A program made the translations under genes and the position numbers. Under the pieces are notes generated by a model. That model had not been told where the DNA came from, ran no database searches, and worked only from the letters and a program-made list of their open reading frames with translations. DNA of 64,000 bases from Manihot esculenta (taxonomy: Eukaryota; Streptophyta; Magnoliopsida; Malpighiales; Euphorbiaceae). Location: NCBI RefSeq assembly GCF_001659605.2, contig NC_035161.2, positions 28,691,691-28,755,690 on the forward strand, read 5' to 3'. Position 1 is the first letter of the stretch, and each line of letters begins with the position of its first letter. Below, piece by piece: positions 11,910-24,221 of the stretch.

Positions 11910-14494
11910 ATGATTATTGAGGAATTGAAGGTCGGTGAGGTAGAGAGTGGGGGGGAGGAGAAATCGTGCGTGGAAATTGCCAATAAAAGCAGTGGTGAAG
12001 GCGTTGTTTCGTGGGACGCGAAGAGGGTTTTCATCGGAGCAGGGGCACGGGCGTTGTTTTATCCAACTTTGCTTTATAATGTTGTTAGGAACAAGTTTCA
12101 GGCTGAATTCCGCTGGTGGGACAGGGTCGACGAGGTATAATTTGTCATTTGTGGTACCTCTGCATTGTCTTAGCTTGTTTTGGTTTAAATTTCATATGGT
12201 GGTATTTTAGGAAACTTCGCATGTATGGATGTTATTAACCTGATGTTCACTTTGACATTCAATTTTCTGTTTATGTGCATTGTGCACTGTACTATGCCTC
12301 GTTTACTTGGGATTTATTTGTATCATGTTTTGGGTATCTTGAGTTCCAAATCTATAGAGAAGAAAAGTGGGCGATGGATGATCAATCAATGGTTGCAGCA
12401 AACTTTGGTTAATGATATCACAGAAATCATGCAAATTCAGTACAGTTTTGGCTTTATTTTGCATTTCTTGTTCTCGTGGAAACTTTCTGTTAAGTGCAAG
12501 GGTGTATCCCTTTTAACAATTTCTTGGACAAGACTGATTGGACCTTGCTTAGCTTGTGTATCGCGTTTACATGTCTACTCGATGTATTGTGGCAATTAAA
12601 TTTCTTGCTAATTCTAATAAGTTCTTTTGCAGTTCATATTGCTAGGTGCTGTTCCATTCCCTACAGATGTTCCATGCCTAAAAGAGCTCGGTGTTCATGG
12701 TGTGATCACATTGAATGAGTCATATGAGACATTGGTTCCGACATCTCTATATCATGTGTGGGCATTTGCTTGTTCCGTCTGTGTGTGTGTGTGGGGGGGG
12801 GGGGGGGGTGTGGGCTCTTTTCTTGAGCCTAGTTGTTGGGTTGAATCTATTTGTGTTAGAATCTTATGATTTATACAATTCAACATGTGGAATTCAATTG
12901 GATTCCTCATTCAAGCAATTCAAATCTATGGGGTCATGATTCAAGAGTTTATAATTTATAACATGAACCTATATAACATATTAAGAATATAGTATAACTA
13001 TTTCAGAACATACTTCTGAATAGTTAAAATAATAATGCCATATTTATCAAAATATGTGCTTGTAATAATTTTTTTTGCTTATTTTTTTAGGGCATTTTTA
13101 TATTTTTAATTAACTTTAAGAATTTCATTCAAATCTTATGATTAGATTCTCAATCTTAATTCACAAAATGAAGATTTTTAAGTCTCAAGTTGACAAATAT
13201 AGATCCTAGCATATCAGCATCATATATATGCCGATCCACTTCATTTTGACATTGTTCTTATTTTTTATATGTATTTTTTATTAATTTATTGAGATATTTT
13301 GCTAGGCTTATGGGATCAATCATCTGGTCATTCCTACAAGAGACTACTGCTTTGCGCCTTCCTTGAGTGATATTTGCCAAGCTGTGGATTTCATTCATGG
13401 TAAGATTCCTACATATTCTAGATGATTTCTATGAGGTATGAGAACCTTTATGTTAACTGGAAAATGTTCGTACATGTGATTCTGGTATCTCATATATTCG
13501 TGCTTGCAGAGAATGTATTGCAAGGGTGGACTACATATGTTCATTGTAAGGCTGGTCGGGGGCGCAGTACAACGATTGTTCTATGTTACCTGGTAGTACT
13601 CTAAATGGACTTAAATGGCGTTGTAATATCTGGGAAAATCTTGACTTCCTGTGATACTTTGTGTTCAGGTGCAATACAAGCAGATGACACCTGAAGTTGC
13701 ATATGATTATGTCAGGTCAATCAGGCCAAGGGTGCTTCTAGCATCTGCTCAGTGGAAGGTATTTTCTGCCAAGACTTGTGATCCAAATTGATGAAATTCA
13801 CTGCAATTTGCTATTATGAAGTTTAGGGAACTGTTGAGTTAATATATAACGCCAGTTTAGTTTGCTAGGCACATCATTATTGAAGACCATGTAGGATTAA
13901 CAAAAGATAGAATCTTCTGAAACTGCTTTTAGTCTTCAACTTTTAGAGATTCAGTCATTTCCCTATGAAATTAGAAAAGGAGAGGGGAAAAAAAGAGAAA
14001 AAAAATTTAAAGGGGAGGGATGTGGTGATGATTGCCATGTTTATTGTTAGCATCATCATTATTTCATATTTGTTAAAGGTTCCAAATATTACTTGTCGTT
14101 GCAGGCTGTTCAGGAATACTATAATCTTAAGGTTAGAAGATGTGCTCTTAAGACAACTGATCTGATCTTGAAAACCCCCAGGCCAGCGCAATCTCGTGAT
14201 ATTGTGGCTTTTGATGATGGTTCTGTAGTCATTGTTACAGAGGCAGATCTTGATGGGTATGACCACACACATGAGTCGGACACTGTGAGAAGAGAGATAT
14301 GGGCTGATCTAAGTGTGGTCTATCGAGTTAGAGTTGCAGGTCAAGCAGCATTGGCAAGAATATCCTGTTCCTATCTGTGGTTCCGCTGCCATACTAACCA
14401 AAAGATATTGAGAAAGCAGCTAAGCACAGAGAACAGCTGCTCAATCCGGGCCAATCACTTGGGAGGTATTAGCGTTGACATCCAAGTCTATTGA
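11910..14494 (+). CDS. PTPMT1/DSP8-type dual-specificity phosphatase (phosphatidylglycerophosphate phosphatase family)
   Basis: Exons 11910-12134, 12633-12755, 13306-13399, 13510-13592, 13669-13758 and 14105-14494 give 334 aa, close to the size of the Arabidopsis relatives. Conserved blocks run in order: GAGARALFYPTLLYN (43-57), FRWWDRVDE, ILLGAVPFPTDVP, the GVITLNESYETLVP loop, and the catalytic P-loop HCKAGRGRST with Cys160 and Arg166 (CX5R). In plants this family dephosphorylates phosphatidylglycerophosphate in cardiolipin/PG synthesis; the mammalian PTPMT1 homologue is mitochondrial. The last exon adds a long C-terminal tail (about 120 aa) beyond the phosphatase domain. The first ATG is used because an upstream TTG extension is not conserved. 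Intron 2 contains a (GT)6-G16 tract. The gene is convergent with the thioesterase gene, 375 bp tail to tail. Confidence 0.93.
12781..12808 (+). repeat. (GT)6 followed by G16 in intron 2 of the phosphatase gene
   Basis: Six GT units run straight into sixteen consecutive G residues, 26 bases after the exon 2 donor site. Such tracts are hypermutable and hard to sequence, so the exact length of the G run may be an assembly value. Confidence 0.9.
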
Positions 14495-14869
14495 GAGGCC
14501 TGCTGAAATTGCACAAGGGTGAATTAACGAGTTTCCTTTCCTTTCCAAGTTATCCTTTCCGCATATAAATGATGAATAATGTATACGAGGCTGGAGAAAC
14601 TCCATTTCCATGACCCGTTGTAAATCGACTTCTTGTCCTGAATCGTAAGTGTAAGAAAACATTGTGTTTCATCAATTATGGATGCATTTCGTGGGGAAAA
14701 TTTGTTCTCTATGCTCGTTACTAAGTGCTTAATCATGGAAGAGAAACTTGTATATCCACGGTACCAATAAGCGATAGTAACCCTTGATTCTAATAATTAT
14801 ATGTATATTTTTTCCTTAATCTATGATGCCATCTAGAGTATAAACTACTGAAGCAACCAGCGTTCCAAT
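14495..14869. other. Convergent 3' intergenic spacer
   Basis: This holds the 3' UTRs of the converging phosphatase (+) and thioesterase (-) genes. No separate gene is seen. The two transcripts are likely to end close together or overlap. Confidence 0.5.
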
Positions 14870-17800
14870 TCAGAATTTATCTGAAGCATTCTCCTCTGCC
14901 ACTGCCAGCCCAACAAGCTCCATAAAAAAGCCTTTCACTGATGAGGGCCACTGATACGATGATGATCCATCTAGCATCTCTTCAGATGACGTATGGCTGA
15001 ATCCTTTCAAATCTTGTTCTCCCTTAATGTTTGTCGTGATTCCCTGCGCCCCAGCTTTGCTATCTGTTATTGCTGATTGTTGATCCACCAAGTAAGGCAC
15101 AACATGCTTTTTCATATCACTTGTGGATATTCCGAGGTGGCCCCCTGACACGTTTACAAAATGAACTCTTCCAGCTTCATCCAACGCCTTGAGACCAATC
15201 CAGTCCTCATTGTAAAGCTTTGTCTGCATGCATCAAAGAAATGAACAAGTGAGGAAAAACTGCCCTCGTTTCATTTTTCCTAGTATTAAGATTAGAGCTA
15301 ACAGATTTTGATTCAACAAAACAAATACCATACCATACCTCTTGCGGAGGTATAACTGTATTAAGAGATCCATCTGGATAATAACCAAACCAAGAGGTTT
15401 CTTTAGGTATCAAAACACGGTCGTTCTCAAACTGTCGGCATGGAACAATGGCGAGTGGAATAAGAGGAAAACATTAGCGTACTTAAAAATAAATAAAAAA
15501 GAAAATCTGATGAGGATACCATAAGAGACATAAGAGATAAAAGAAATGACTGAATATGTGCTTCCAGTCTTATTACTAATTGGGATTAGCCCTAACGAAC
15601 ATTTAAAATCGTAAGTTATTCGACACCTTAATTTATAAAAATTAAAAATTACAATAACTAGATATATGGGTAATTTTTCAGAAAAAGGTTAAAAAGTTGA
15701 TTATACATCTTAGTGACTGTAATTTAAATGTTGCAAATTGTGGCTTAAATTTTTATAAATCGATAAAGTTAGATGAATATTGATTTTATTATTTTATAAA
15801 AATTTAAAGCCTAATTAACAAAAACATTGAGTTTGATTTATTTTTTTTATTTTTTTATTTTTTTTAACAAATCATCATTGATATGATTAATTTATTTTTA
15901 ATTGATAAGGATCATATAACTTTAAGAGTTGAATCTATTATAATTTTAGTTTTAATATTTAATTTATTAATATAAAATAATATAAGATTGTAAATATATA
16001 TTTGTCCTAAAAGAAATATTCTCCTCACCTTGATAAGCACCAAATTCTGCAAGCTAGCGAATCTTTCCTTGTAAGTTGAGTTTTTCTGCTCTGGAAGTTC
16101 ATTGTTGAGCTTGGGGAGAAACTTACACTTTTTCAAGTAATGAAGGATGTCCTGCCAATTGGGAAATAATTTTCACAACTAAGACATCAAGCTAATATGG
16201 CAATGGCAGCGAATAATGACGATGCAACTGGAAAATTTCTTATATCAACTTCATATACACTTCATTTCAAGGATAAAAGCTCACAACTCATAAGCATTAT
16301 TCATCAACTACCAATTAGTCAATCTCAGGCTTTAGATTTATGCATGATTTTGTGATTATAATACTCTTAGGACAAAGATAAATGTTTGGTTTAATAGGTG
16401 AATGTATGGCACTCACATTGGGGAGTTTGAGATAGCCAGCGGGAGCCAGGTGATCCTGCAATTTCACATGCCATAGTTCATTTCTTAACTCAAGCCTTGT
16501 TGGAATATCAGAACAAAAAATTTCACATATATTTGAAAAAAAGCCTTCCTTATCAGTATTCTTAGATGCATAACACATGACTGTTATGATGCTGCATCAT
16601 TGAAGGAAGCTAAGAGATAACATACCTGTACATAGTCACTATAGATCTCTGCCTTAATTAGGTTGTTTGCAATTATGCATAAAACACCAGACTGCAAAAG
16701 AGAATCTCTTTTAAAGATTTCTATCAGAAGCCGGGAATGGAGTAAAAAAAATTTATGCAAAACAGTCGTGGATCAATGTTCGGAATACAAAATTTCGCAA
16801 AAGTTCAATTTAGTTAATTTTTTCTATTAATTCTCTTGTTTGAAAAAAAGAAATAAATAGCTAGCAGTAAACAACTGAATAACTTTTTAGTTGGCATTAA
16901 TCTTCCACAATTATGAAATGATAAACTACCTATTTCTTTAAAGGGTATAGATAATTTTGCATTTTACTTGCAAAATGTCTTCTAATTTTCAATAGCATAG
17001 AGGTGTGGCCCATTAGCAATCAGTCTTCCTTTGAAGTTAAAGTACCATATTGAAGTTCTCCAACATAGCAGAAGCTTTGAAGCAATTTTTCTGCTAATAT
17101 ATATTCTCTGGTTTTAGAAGAAGAATGTTGCAGTGTAGAGCAAAATGTTGCAGTGTAAAGCAAATATTGTGCAGATGAAATTATCAAAAGCTAAAGTAGT
17201 GATTGTACTTACACCACAAAGAGGAACAGAAGCAGTACCAGCATGAGGTCCCGCTAAGGAAATGTAATTCTTAACCTGTTTTAGAGAGAAAGCAGAAATT
17301 ATATAATTGCCATTTCTCCATACATTGTTGCAAAAATATGTTAAAATGACTGATATATGGAAAATACAGCAAAATGAAGAATCCGTCAGAGGATTTACAA
17401 AAACTACAAGACACATTCATTGCAATTAATAAAATATATTCCAAAAAAGGAGGAGAAAAGTAATGTATCTCCAAAGTGAGGGGTTAAGAGAGCTTTATCA
17501 GTAGTTGGTTCTTACAGGAGGTCCACCTTCACAAAACTCCAGCACCCCTCGAGCAATTAAGTTGCCCTGATAAATCAAGAGAGGCGAAGGGAAAAAAAAG
17601 AAGGGAGAATAAGAACCATGTTAGATAAAAAGAGAAGAAAAGATTCCTACTCTTTAATAGCCAACAACACAGTCTAGCTTATGAAAAATAATGAATGCAA
17701 ATTAGAGTGAGACGCTTGATTTTTATTTTATTTTAAAGTTTATTTCTGCTAATTAAACTGAGCAATCAACAGGTTGATATATTGACCACTAATCCAACAA

Positions 17801-19414
17801 AAATATTTTTATGTCTCTTGGGAAATACTGGTTACAGCTTATAGTATTTAATAAAATTTCAAACAATTCATTGAAGTGAGAATAATTAGGAGGAGCAGGA
17901 AGAGAAAGGTAAATCATGGAGAAGAATGATCTGATTGAAGCAGAGAGATAAGAAAAGGCCAGCTACCTCATAATGGACTTCACAAAATGATGAGCTTCCT
18001 CACTAGGCATTAGGATTGCATTAACAATAGGCTAATTAGTCATCATGGCCCATGAATTACCACAATAAAAATATTTTACATGAACGAGATTGTATGGCTA
18101 ATTGCATGAAAAATGCTGTATAACCAATCAAGATATCTTCTAAGTGAATAAAATAAACATTTGACAGAAGCATGCCCCAACATTTATATATATATATATA
18201 TATATATATATGCAATGTGAAAACATAAAAACCATTAGAGATCACCTGTGAGAGACCAACTATGTTGTAGCCCTCCTTCAATTCTTTCATTTCTTTAACC
18301 TGGAGATATGACAGTGATCATATTAAAAGGCAAGTAAAATTCAGGTGTAATACATTAGATAACCAAAATTACCCGGAGAACTTTCACACCTTGTTACAAG
18401 CAATCCTCGTCTGCAAACAACCATAGAATTCAGATCATACAAGACAATGGAAGATCTTATTTAGAATGATAGCACTCTCAATATTTCTAAGACTTAGTTT
18501 ACCTGTTCCTCGAGAGGCATAAACCAGGAATCCCATATTCCATTCCCAACTTCTCTGCACAGAACAAAAGGATTGAAGCAATGCCATCACATTTGAAAAC
18601 AAAATCTTACTCGCACATTAAAGAAAGTAAAAAATCTAGACCAAATGGAAAGAAAGCTTACACTTCAGTATATAAATTTAAAAAAAAAAACACTCCACAA
18701 ACTAAATTTACATACAGGCAATATCCTGGAGAACTAGAAAAGTTAATCAGCGACTCAGTGAACTGCTTTACTCCTTTATTCTTGCATTGATCTCCAATTC
18801 CTGCCATAGAAGGGACAAGAATGATTTGGAGAAGAACAAAAACAAAATCAATAAGAACATAAAGGAAACAAAAAAAAATCCATCTGATTTGATATGCAAT
18901 TCAAGAAAATGTAGAGTACTCTCCACACCTTCTTAAAAAGTAAGAGCAAAAATTCTTCTACAATGTTGACGCCTTATAATGATTCACCATTAAGGATAAA
19001 CCAGATAAATAAAAGATATGCAACCCCTGCAAGTCTGCCAGTTCTATTTTTCAAGAATCTAATCCCAGTTTGCAGCTTATAGAGGATGCCCATAAAATTC
19101 ATACTTGATTTCTTTATACTTTCCAATTTAATTAATTCACTGAAATAGCATACAACACAAAAAAGCACTGATACTTGACATAGTAAGCTCCAATCATGCC
19201 CTCTCATAAGCAGTAATCACTAAAATCAAAATACCCAGAAACAGAAAAACATCCATAATCAAGAACAGAACAGAAACAAGAACAAAATCATTATATAGAA
19301 GATAGGGAGACAATTACCATGGAGAACTATGAAGGGTATAGAACGAGCAAATGGGACGATAAAGAATGTCCCAAGAATGAAGACAAAGGCAACAGACGGA
19401 TAGTAGAAGGCCAT
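14870..19414 (-). CDS. Palmitoyl-protein thioesterase (PPT1 family)
   Basis: Twelve minus-strand exons: 19414-19318, 18800-18716, 18554-18503, 18410-18390, 18299-18246, 17566-17516, 17275-17213, 16691-16626, 16455-16417, 16151-16029, 15431-15339 and 15223-14870, giving 365 aa. The first ~25 residues form a hydrophobic signal peptide (FVFILGTFFIVPFARS), followed by the oxyanion segment LHGIGDQC. The catalytic triad can be placed: Ser102 in NIVGLSQGN, Asp221 in FENDRVLIPKE, His277 in VSGGHLGIS. The enzyme removes thioester-linked fatty acyl groups from S-acylated proteins, in the lysosome in animals and presumably the vacuole or endomembrane in plants. A Ser/Asp-rich C-terminal tail of about 70 residues follows the catalytic domain. 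Several exons are very short (one of 21 nt), so automated models may skip them. Confidence 0.94.
18183..18211. repeat. (TA)n microsatellite in thioesterase intron 5
   Basis: A run of alternating T and A about 28 bases long, inside the intron between exons 18299-18246 and 17566-17516. Likely polymorphic. Confidence 0.85.
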
Positions 19415-20479
19415 GAATATGGAGTTTTAGGTATATTACTTAGTTCCAAGAACTTTCAAAAGAAGCTTGAGCATAAAAGGAGGAAGAGGAGTAGAAGAAA
19501 GAATGAAAACGGAGGGTGGTGATGTTTGAAGAAGACGCTAAATTCACGGAGACAAGTATAGGAATCGCAGTAGCGGGCAAGGCATTTAATAATAACTTGA
19601 TGGATGAATCAATGGAGTTGTCAACTATCCTTCTTGAAGTCGCCAATGAGAGATCAGTTTCACACATTGAAGTGATGGGATATTGCGGATGAGATCGCTT
19701 CCACACATTGAACTCTCAAATGTATATAAAAAATGTAAATTTACTATTTAGTCCCCAAATATTATTATTATTAATAAATTAATTTTTATATTTTTAAAAA
19801 TCAATTAAAACTTTTTATTTTTTTATTTTGTCAATAAAATAATTTTTTTTATTTTTTTTATTAAAATAAATAAAAAATAAGAGAAAAAATTTTTAAAATC
19901 TAATTTTACTTTTAAATAAAATGTTTTTTTTTTCTTTAAAAAAGTATAACATAACTTCATTAAAAAAAATTTTGAGATTTCCATAATGCTGACGAATATG
20001 AATCGGAATTTATAACAAGACACAATTATTTTATAGTATTGCTACTGATTTGAAGCTGAGAGTAATCCAATCAACTCACCTTTATTTGTCTTGCAAATAG
20101 CTTACTGTAGGCCACAGAAATACTTGATAGAGTGTTGGAAGTCGGTGGCTGTTGCTATAAATGCATTGCTGCGGAGGCCGGTGGTTGCGTCATGGTGGAT
20201 CAACTTGTCTTTAAATTCAAATATGCAAAATAATAAAAATATGGAGTTTAAGGTATATTTAATAAAAGGATAAATAATAAAATAAAAAATCCTACATTCA
20301 TATTATATATATTTATTGAAATTTTAAAATTTTGTAATTTAATTTTGATGGAATAAAAATTTATTATTTAATTTTTATTTAGGATTCTATATAAAATAGA
20401 GTTTAAAGGTAGCGACTAAGCATTTGGGTTTTGAGCATTTTTTATTTGGAGACTCTCGGATTCAAATTTACTTCTTAAT
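19415..20479. other. Upstream region of the thioesterase gene and AT-rich spacer
   Basis: The proximal ~290 bases (to about 19710) are GC-balanced and probably hold the 5' UTR and promoter of the minus-strand thioesterase gene. From 19730 onward the sequence is A/T-rich apart from a patch at about 20040-20220 with no conserved frame. No TATA box stands out. Confidence 0.4.
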
Positions 20480-20488
20480 AGGTGCTGT

Positions 20489-20952
20489 TAGGGGTGAGCA
20501 TTCGGTCGATTCGGTTCAAAACCGAATCGAACTGAATAAACTGAAAATTGAAATTTGAGTATTTATGAAAACCGAACCGAACCGATTTTGGTCAGAAACC
20601 GAATCGAACCGAACCGGTCTGATTCGGTTCGGTTCGGTTCGGTTGGATTGGTTTCGATTTTTAATAATTTTTTTATTTTTTATACTTTATTTTTAATATT
20701 TTAAAATTTAATTAAAATATTTTAATTTTAATATGATTTAATTTCTATATATTATTGAAAAAACATATTATTATTACTAATCGGTTTGGTTCGGTTTTTT
20801 CGATTTTTTTCTGATCAAAATCGAACCGATCCGAAATAACCAAAATTTTTGAAATTGAAAACCGAATCGAAATATATAAAAAATCGAACTAAATTTTTAA
20901 ATCAATTCGATTCAGTCGATTTTTTCAGTTTGAACCGAATACTGCTCAACCT
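20489..20952 (+). mobile_element. MITE-like repeat copy 3 with perfect 9-bp target duplication
   Basis: This is the best-preserved copy, 464 bp. It begins TAGGGGTGAGCATTCGG and ends, on the opposite strand, AGGTTGAGCAGTATTCGG, so the termini are inverted and imperfect. It is flanked on both sides by AGGTGCTGT (20480-20488 and 20953-20961), a perfect 9-bp direct repeat. The interior consists of AACCGAA/TTCGGTT tracts around an AT core. No open frame of note. The duplication length points to Mutator-type mobilisation in trans. Confidence 0.8.
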
Positions 20953-20961
20953 AGGTGCTGT

Positions 20962-22803
20962 GTTAAAATCAATTATGATATAATTCAATTATAAAATTAT
21001 TTTTTTTAAAAAAAATTAATTAGTACAAATGATGTGTCATTGTAGTTTTGGTTAGTAGTTGGTGTGGGATGGGAAAAGAAGAAATTGTACTGATCCAAAG
21101 TAAAGTGGTGGACCCAGTAATCGGAGGAAATCAAGGTTACTTTTCCATTTATCGGTGAGATTTAGATAGAAATAGCTGGAATCCACCGTCAATGTGCAAA
21201 TTCAGGGCAAATGTTGGGGTCAACCAATTAAATTATTTCGTAATAATAATGAGATAAATCATTGTGATAAAATTTTAATTATAAAGATTATCTTAATTTT
21301 TCTCAAGTTGGCTTTTGATAAAGCGTTCTTGTTATTTTTTTCAATATACTATAGTTAAGAAATTTAAAAAAAAAACATGAAAGAAAATGGTGAATTTTAG
21401 TAGGTTTTTATAAGGTGTAATACTTAAATTATAATTTAATTACTTATTAATTATTAATTTTATTATTTTTAAATTACTCATTATCATAATAAATTTCAAT
21501 ATTTTATTTAAATATTTTAAAATTTAATATTAAATTTCTTTCATCAAATCCTTTTTAGAAAAAAATTATTTAAATTATTTAAATAGTTTTATTAAGTTTT
21601 TTAATATGATAATTTTTTAAGTATTTTAAAAATTTTTTAAGTATATAATTAATATTAAAATTATTTATATTTAAAATTAAGATAATCAATTTACTATCTT
21701 GTTTTTTAATTATTAATTTGTTGATAATCATTTTGTGTATCATATAATTTTTATCTTTTAAATTTGAACTTATTATCTAGTATTTTAATATTGGGATAAT
21801 TATTTTAATATTTTAAAATAATATTTGAGTTTGTTAGTTAATAATCTTATCTCAAAAATTTCAATTGTTTTAATTTAATTATCATATATATATGAATGGA
21901 AACTTATATAATTATGGGTGATGATTTATAATAATTTAATTTATTGTTAAATTTATTAAAAAATTTCAAAATTTTGAATGTATGAAAGTGGTTGAAATAT
22001 TTAATATGATCATTGTTAAGATATATTTAAATATTAATTAATTATCGAATAAAATCAGTTTTTAAGTACTTAAATTATATTATAGTTTTATTGTGAAAAA
22101 TTCTGAGTATATTTTAACGTGTTGTTTTGATTTTTCGGAAGGTGATGGTGGTAATTTCCTCTTTATTTGATGAAATTTTATTAATACAACTAGTAGTTTT
22201 TCTTAAAAAAAATTATTTAAATCATATTAAAATTAATATGTAAACTTAAAGATAATTTTTAAAATTAAGATAATTACTTTAGTATTTTATTTTTGTAAAA
22301 TTATTAAGTTTTAATATTTTTATTTGTTATATCTTACCATTTTTATCTTCTAAATTTGAAATTATTAACTAATATTTTAATATTGTAATAATTATTTTTA
22401 TCATATATATATATATAATATTTAAATTTGTTTCTTTAATAAATTTATTTAAAAAATTATAATTTTTAATTATATATATATATGAATGAAAACCTTTATT
22501 TTTTTAATTTGAAATTATTAACTAATATTTTAATATTGTGATAATTATTTTTATCATATATATATATATATATAATATCTAAATTTATTTCTTTAATAAT
22601 CTTATTTAAAAAATTATAATTTTCAATTATACATATATATGAATGAAAACCTATATTGTTATGGATAATGATTTTATTATTTAATTTAAAGTTAAATTTA
22701 TTAAAAAATATCAATATACAAAAAAGCTTAAGATAATTATTATTAAAATATATTTAAATATTAATTATTTACTAAATAAAATTAATTAAACTCAAAAATT
22801 GAA
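20962..22803. other. AT-rich spacer containing diverged tandem repeats
   Basis: A GC-balanced patch (about 21040-21230) is followed by strongly A/T-rich DNA that includes the repeat units annotated at 21735-22680. No coding potential recognised. Confidence 0.5.
21735..22680. repeat. Three diverged copies of an AT-rich ~155-bp unit
   Basis: Units begin around 21735, 22335 and 22490. Each contains in order ATCTT(T/C)TAAATTTGAA (partial in the third), TTTTAATATTG, a TCATATATATA run, and a closing ATATATATGAATG(A/G)AAAC. The last two are adjacent with an offset of 153 bp (GAAATTATT at 22358 and 22511); the first is more diverged and separated by about 440 bp. Confidence 0.7.
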
Positions 22804-23684
22804 AAATGTGTAATACCCGGCTAGACCCCGGCACCGAAATTCCTAACTTCTGGCAGAATCTCCATAGGAATCTAAGATTTTTCGGATGTCGGAGTCTTCT
22901 AGAAGGGTAAAATAAAGGTTTTCTAAAATATTTTTACATGTTTTATGGGTTTTATGAATAAAGAAATTGAGTTTTGAAATAAAAGACCAAGGAAGGAAAA
23001 AACCAGGTTCGGCCGCTGAACATTGGCCTTTTGCGGAGGCACCTTTGGCCCCCGAAGGTGGTCTGGCCAGCCACCTAGTAAAGGCCCCTTATCCGAAAAT
23101 GGGCGAGTTTTCTCTCTCTATTTTCGGGTATAGGTGAGATTTCGCCCTTCCATGGTCGATTTGTTGTTTTCCTTCAATCCCTTCAAGTTTTAATGAGTTT
23201 TTACTTGGTTTTGAAGAATTTTAAGCTCAAGATCAAGTTTTGAAGCTTGGAGTCCCCTGGAGCTCGTTCCTCCACATCTCCAAGTTTGGGATCACATCTC
23301 CTCTCGATCTTCAAGAGGTAAGTGTAGATCCTTCTCTTCTTTCATGTTTTAAGTAAGTTTTAAGAAGGGGTTAAGGGTTTTAATGCATGCTTTAGAGTAG
23401 ATGTAGAATGTTAGGATTTATGTTAGTTCTATGCTCAAATGTATGCTATGTGATGCTTGTTGGGGTATAGGCTAGTTTTATGCCCCTATATGCTTGAAAA
23501 TATGTTTATGCATGCTTTTGTGTGTGTTGGTGTGAGTTGAGAGGTTTTGGGGTGGCTGGATGTGTTTGTGAGGCTTGGGTTCTGCCCTTTGGAAGAGCCC
23601 AGGTTCGGCCGCCGAAGCCAGTTTTGGCCGCCGAACCTGCCTGGAGGCAGTTTTAGGCCGCCTAAACTCGCCCTCGAAAGTTTG

Positions 23685-23849
23685 GACTTTCGGCTCTGGA
23701 GGGGAGTTTCGGCAGCCGAATCTGCCCCCGAAAGTGCCTGAGTTTCGGCTCTGGAAGGACTTTCGGCCGCCGAACCCTGCCCCCAAAAGTGCATGACTTT
23801 CGGCTCTGGAGGGACATTCGGCCGCCGAACCTGCCGCCGAAAGTCCCCT
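23685..23849 (+). repeat. 55-bp x3 tandem array of TTCGGC/GCCGAA motifs inside the LTR
   Basis: Units start with GACTTTCGGCTCTGGA at 23685, GAGTTTCGGCTCTGGA at 23740 and GACTTTCGGCTCTGGA at 23795. Each contains a self-complementary TTCGGC(C/A)GCCGAA core followed by CTGCCCCCGAAAGT-like sequence. Further degenerate GGCCGCCGAA cores precede it from about 23600. The cores can fold as GC-rich hairpins on either strand. Confidence 0.85.
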
Positions 23850-24221
23850 GTCCAGTCTTCCTTTGCCTGTTTCATATGCATGTTTTAGGATATTTTAGGG
23901 GTTTTTTGGGGAGATGTTTAGAGTCGTGTTAGAGTATGTTTGGTCCTTCATTTGAGTCCACCTGTGTAGGATCGGACCTGAGGAACCGAGGTGATCAGCA
24001 GTGAGACAGCTGCTTCAGAGTTAGTCCAGAGTCAGCTAGAAGTGAGTGGAACTAAACTAATCCTTTATTTCAAGAAAGCAAATGTTTTAAGCATGTTCAT
24101 GTATCATGATATATAATAGGTTGTTGGTATTAGAATTCACGAATATGACGCATTGCATTATTCATTGTGGATGTGGATGGACAACAGGACGACCCATTAG
24201 CCCTCTAGATTTTATGCTATG

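Noticed and set aside
23600..23849. Possible CRISPR-like array
   Set aside because: Units are contiguous tandem repeats without unique spacers, in a plant LTR.
23478..23881. Overlapping open frames of 64-131 codons in the LTR
   Set aside because: They arise from the GC-rich tandem array; all frames show the same periodic composition and none resembles a protein family.
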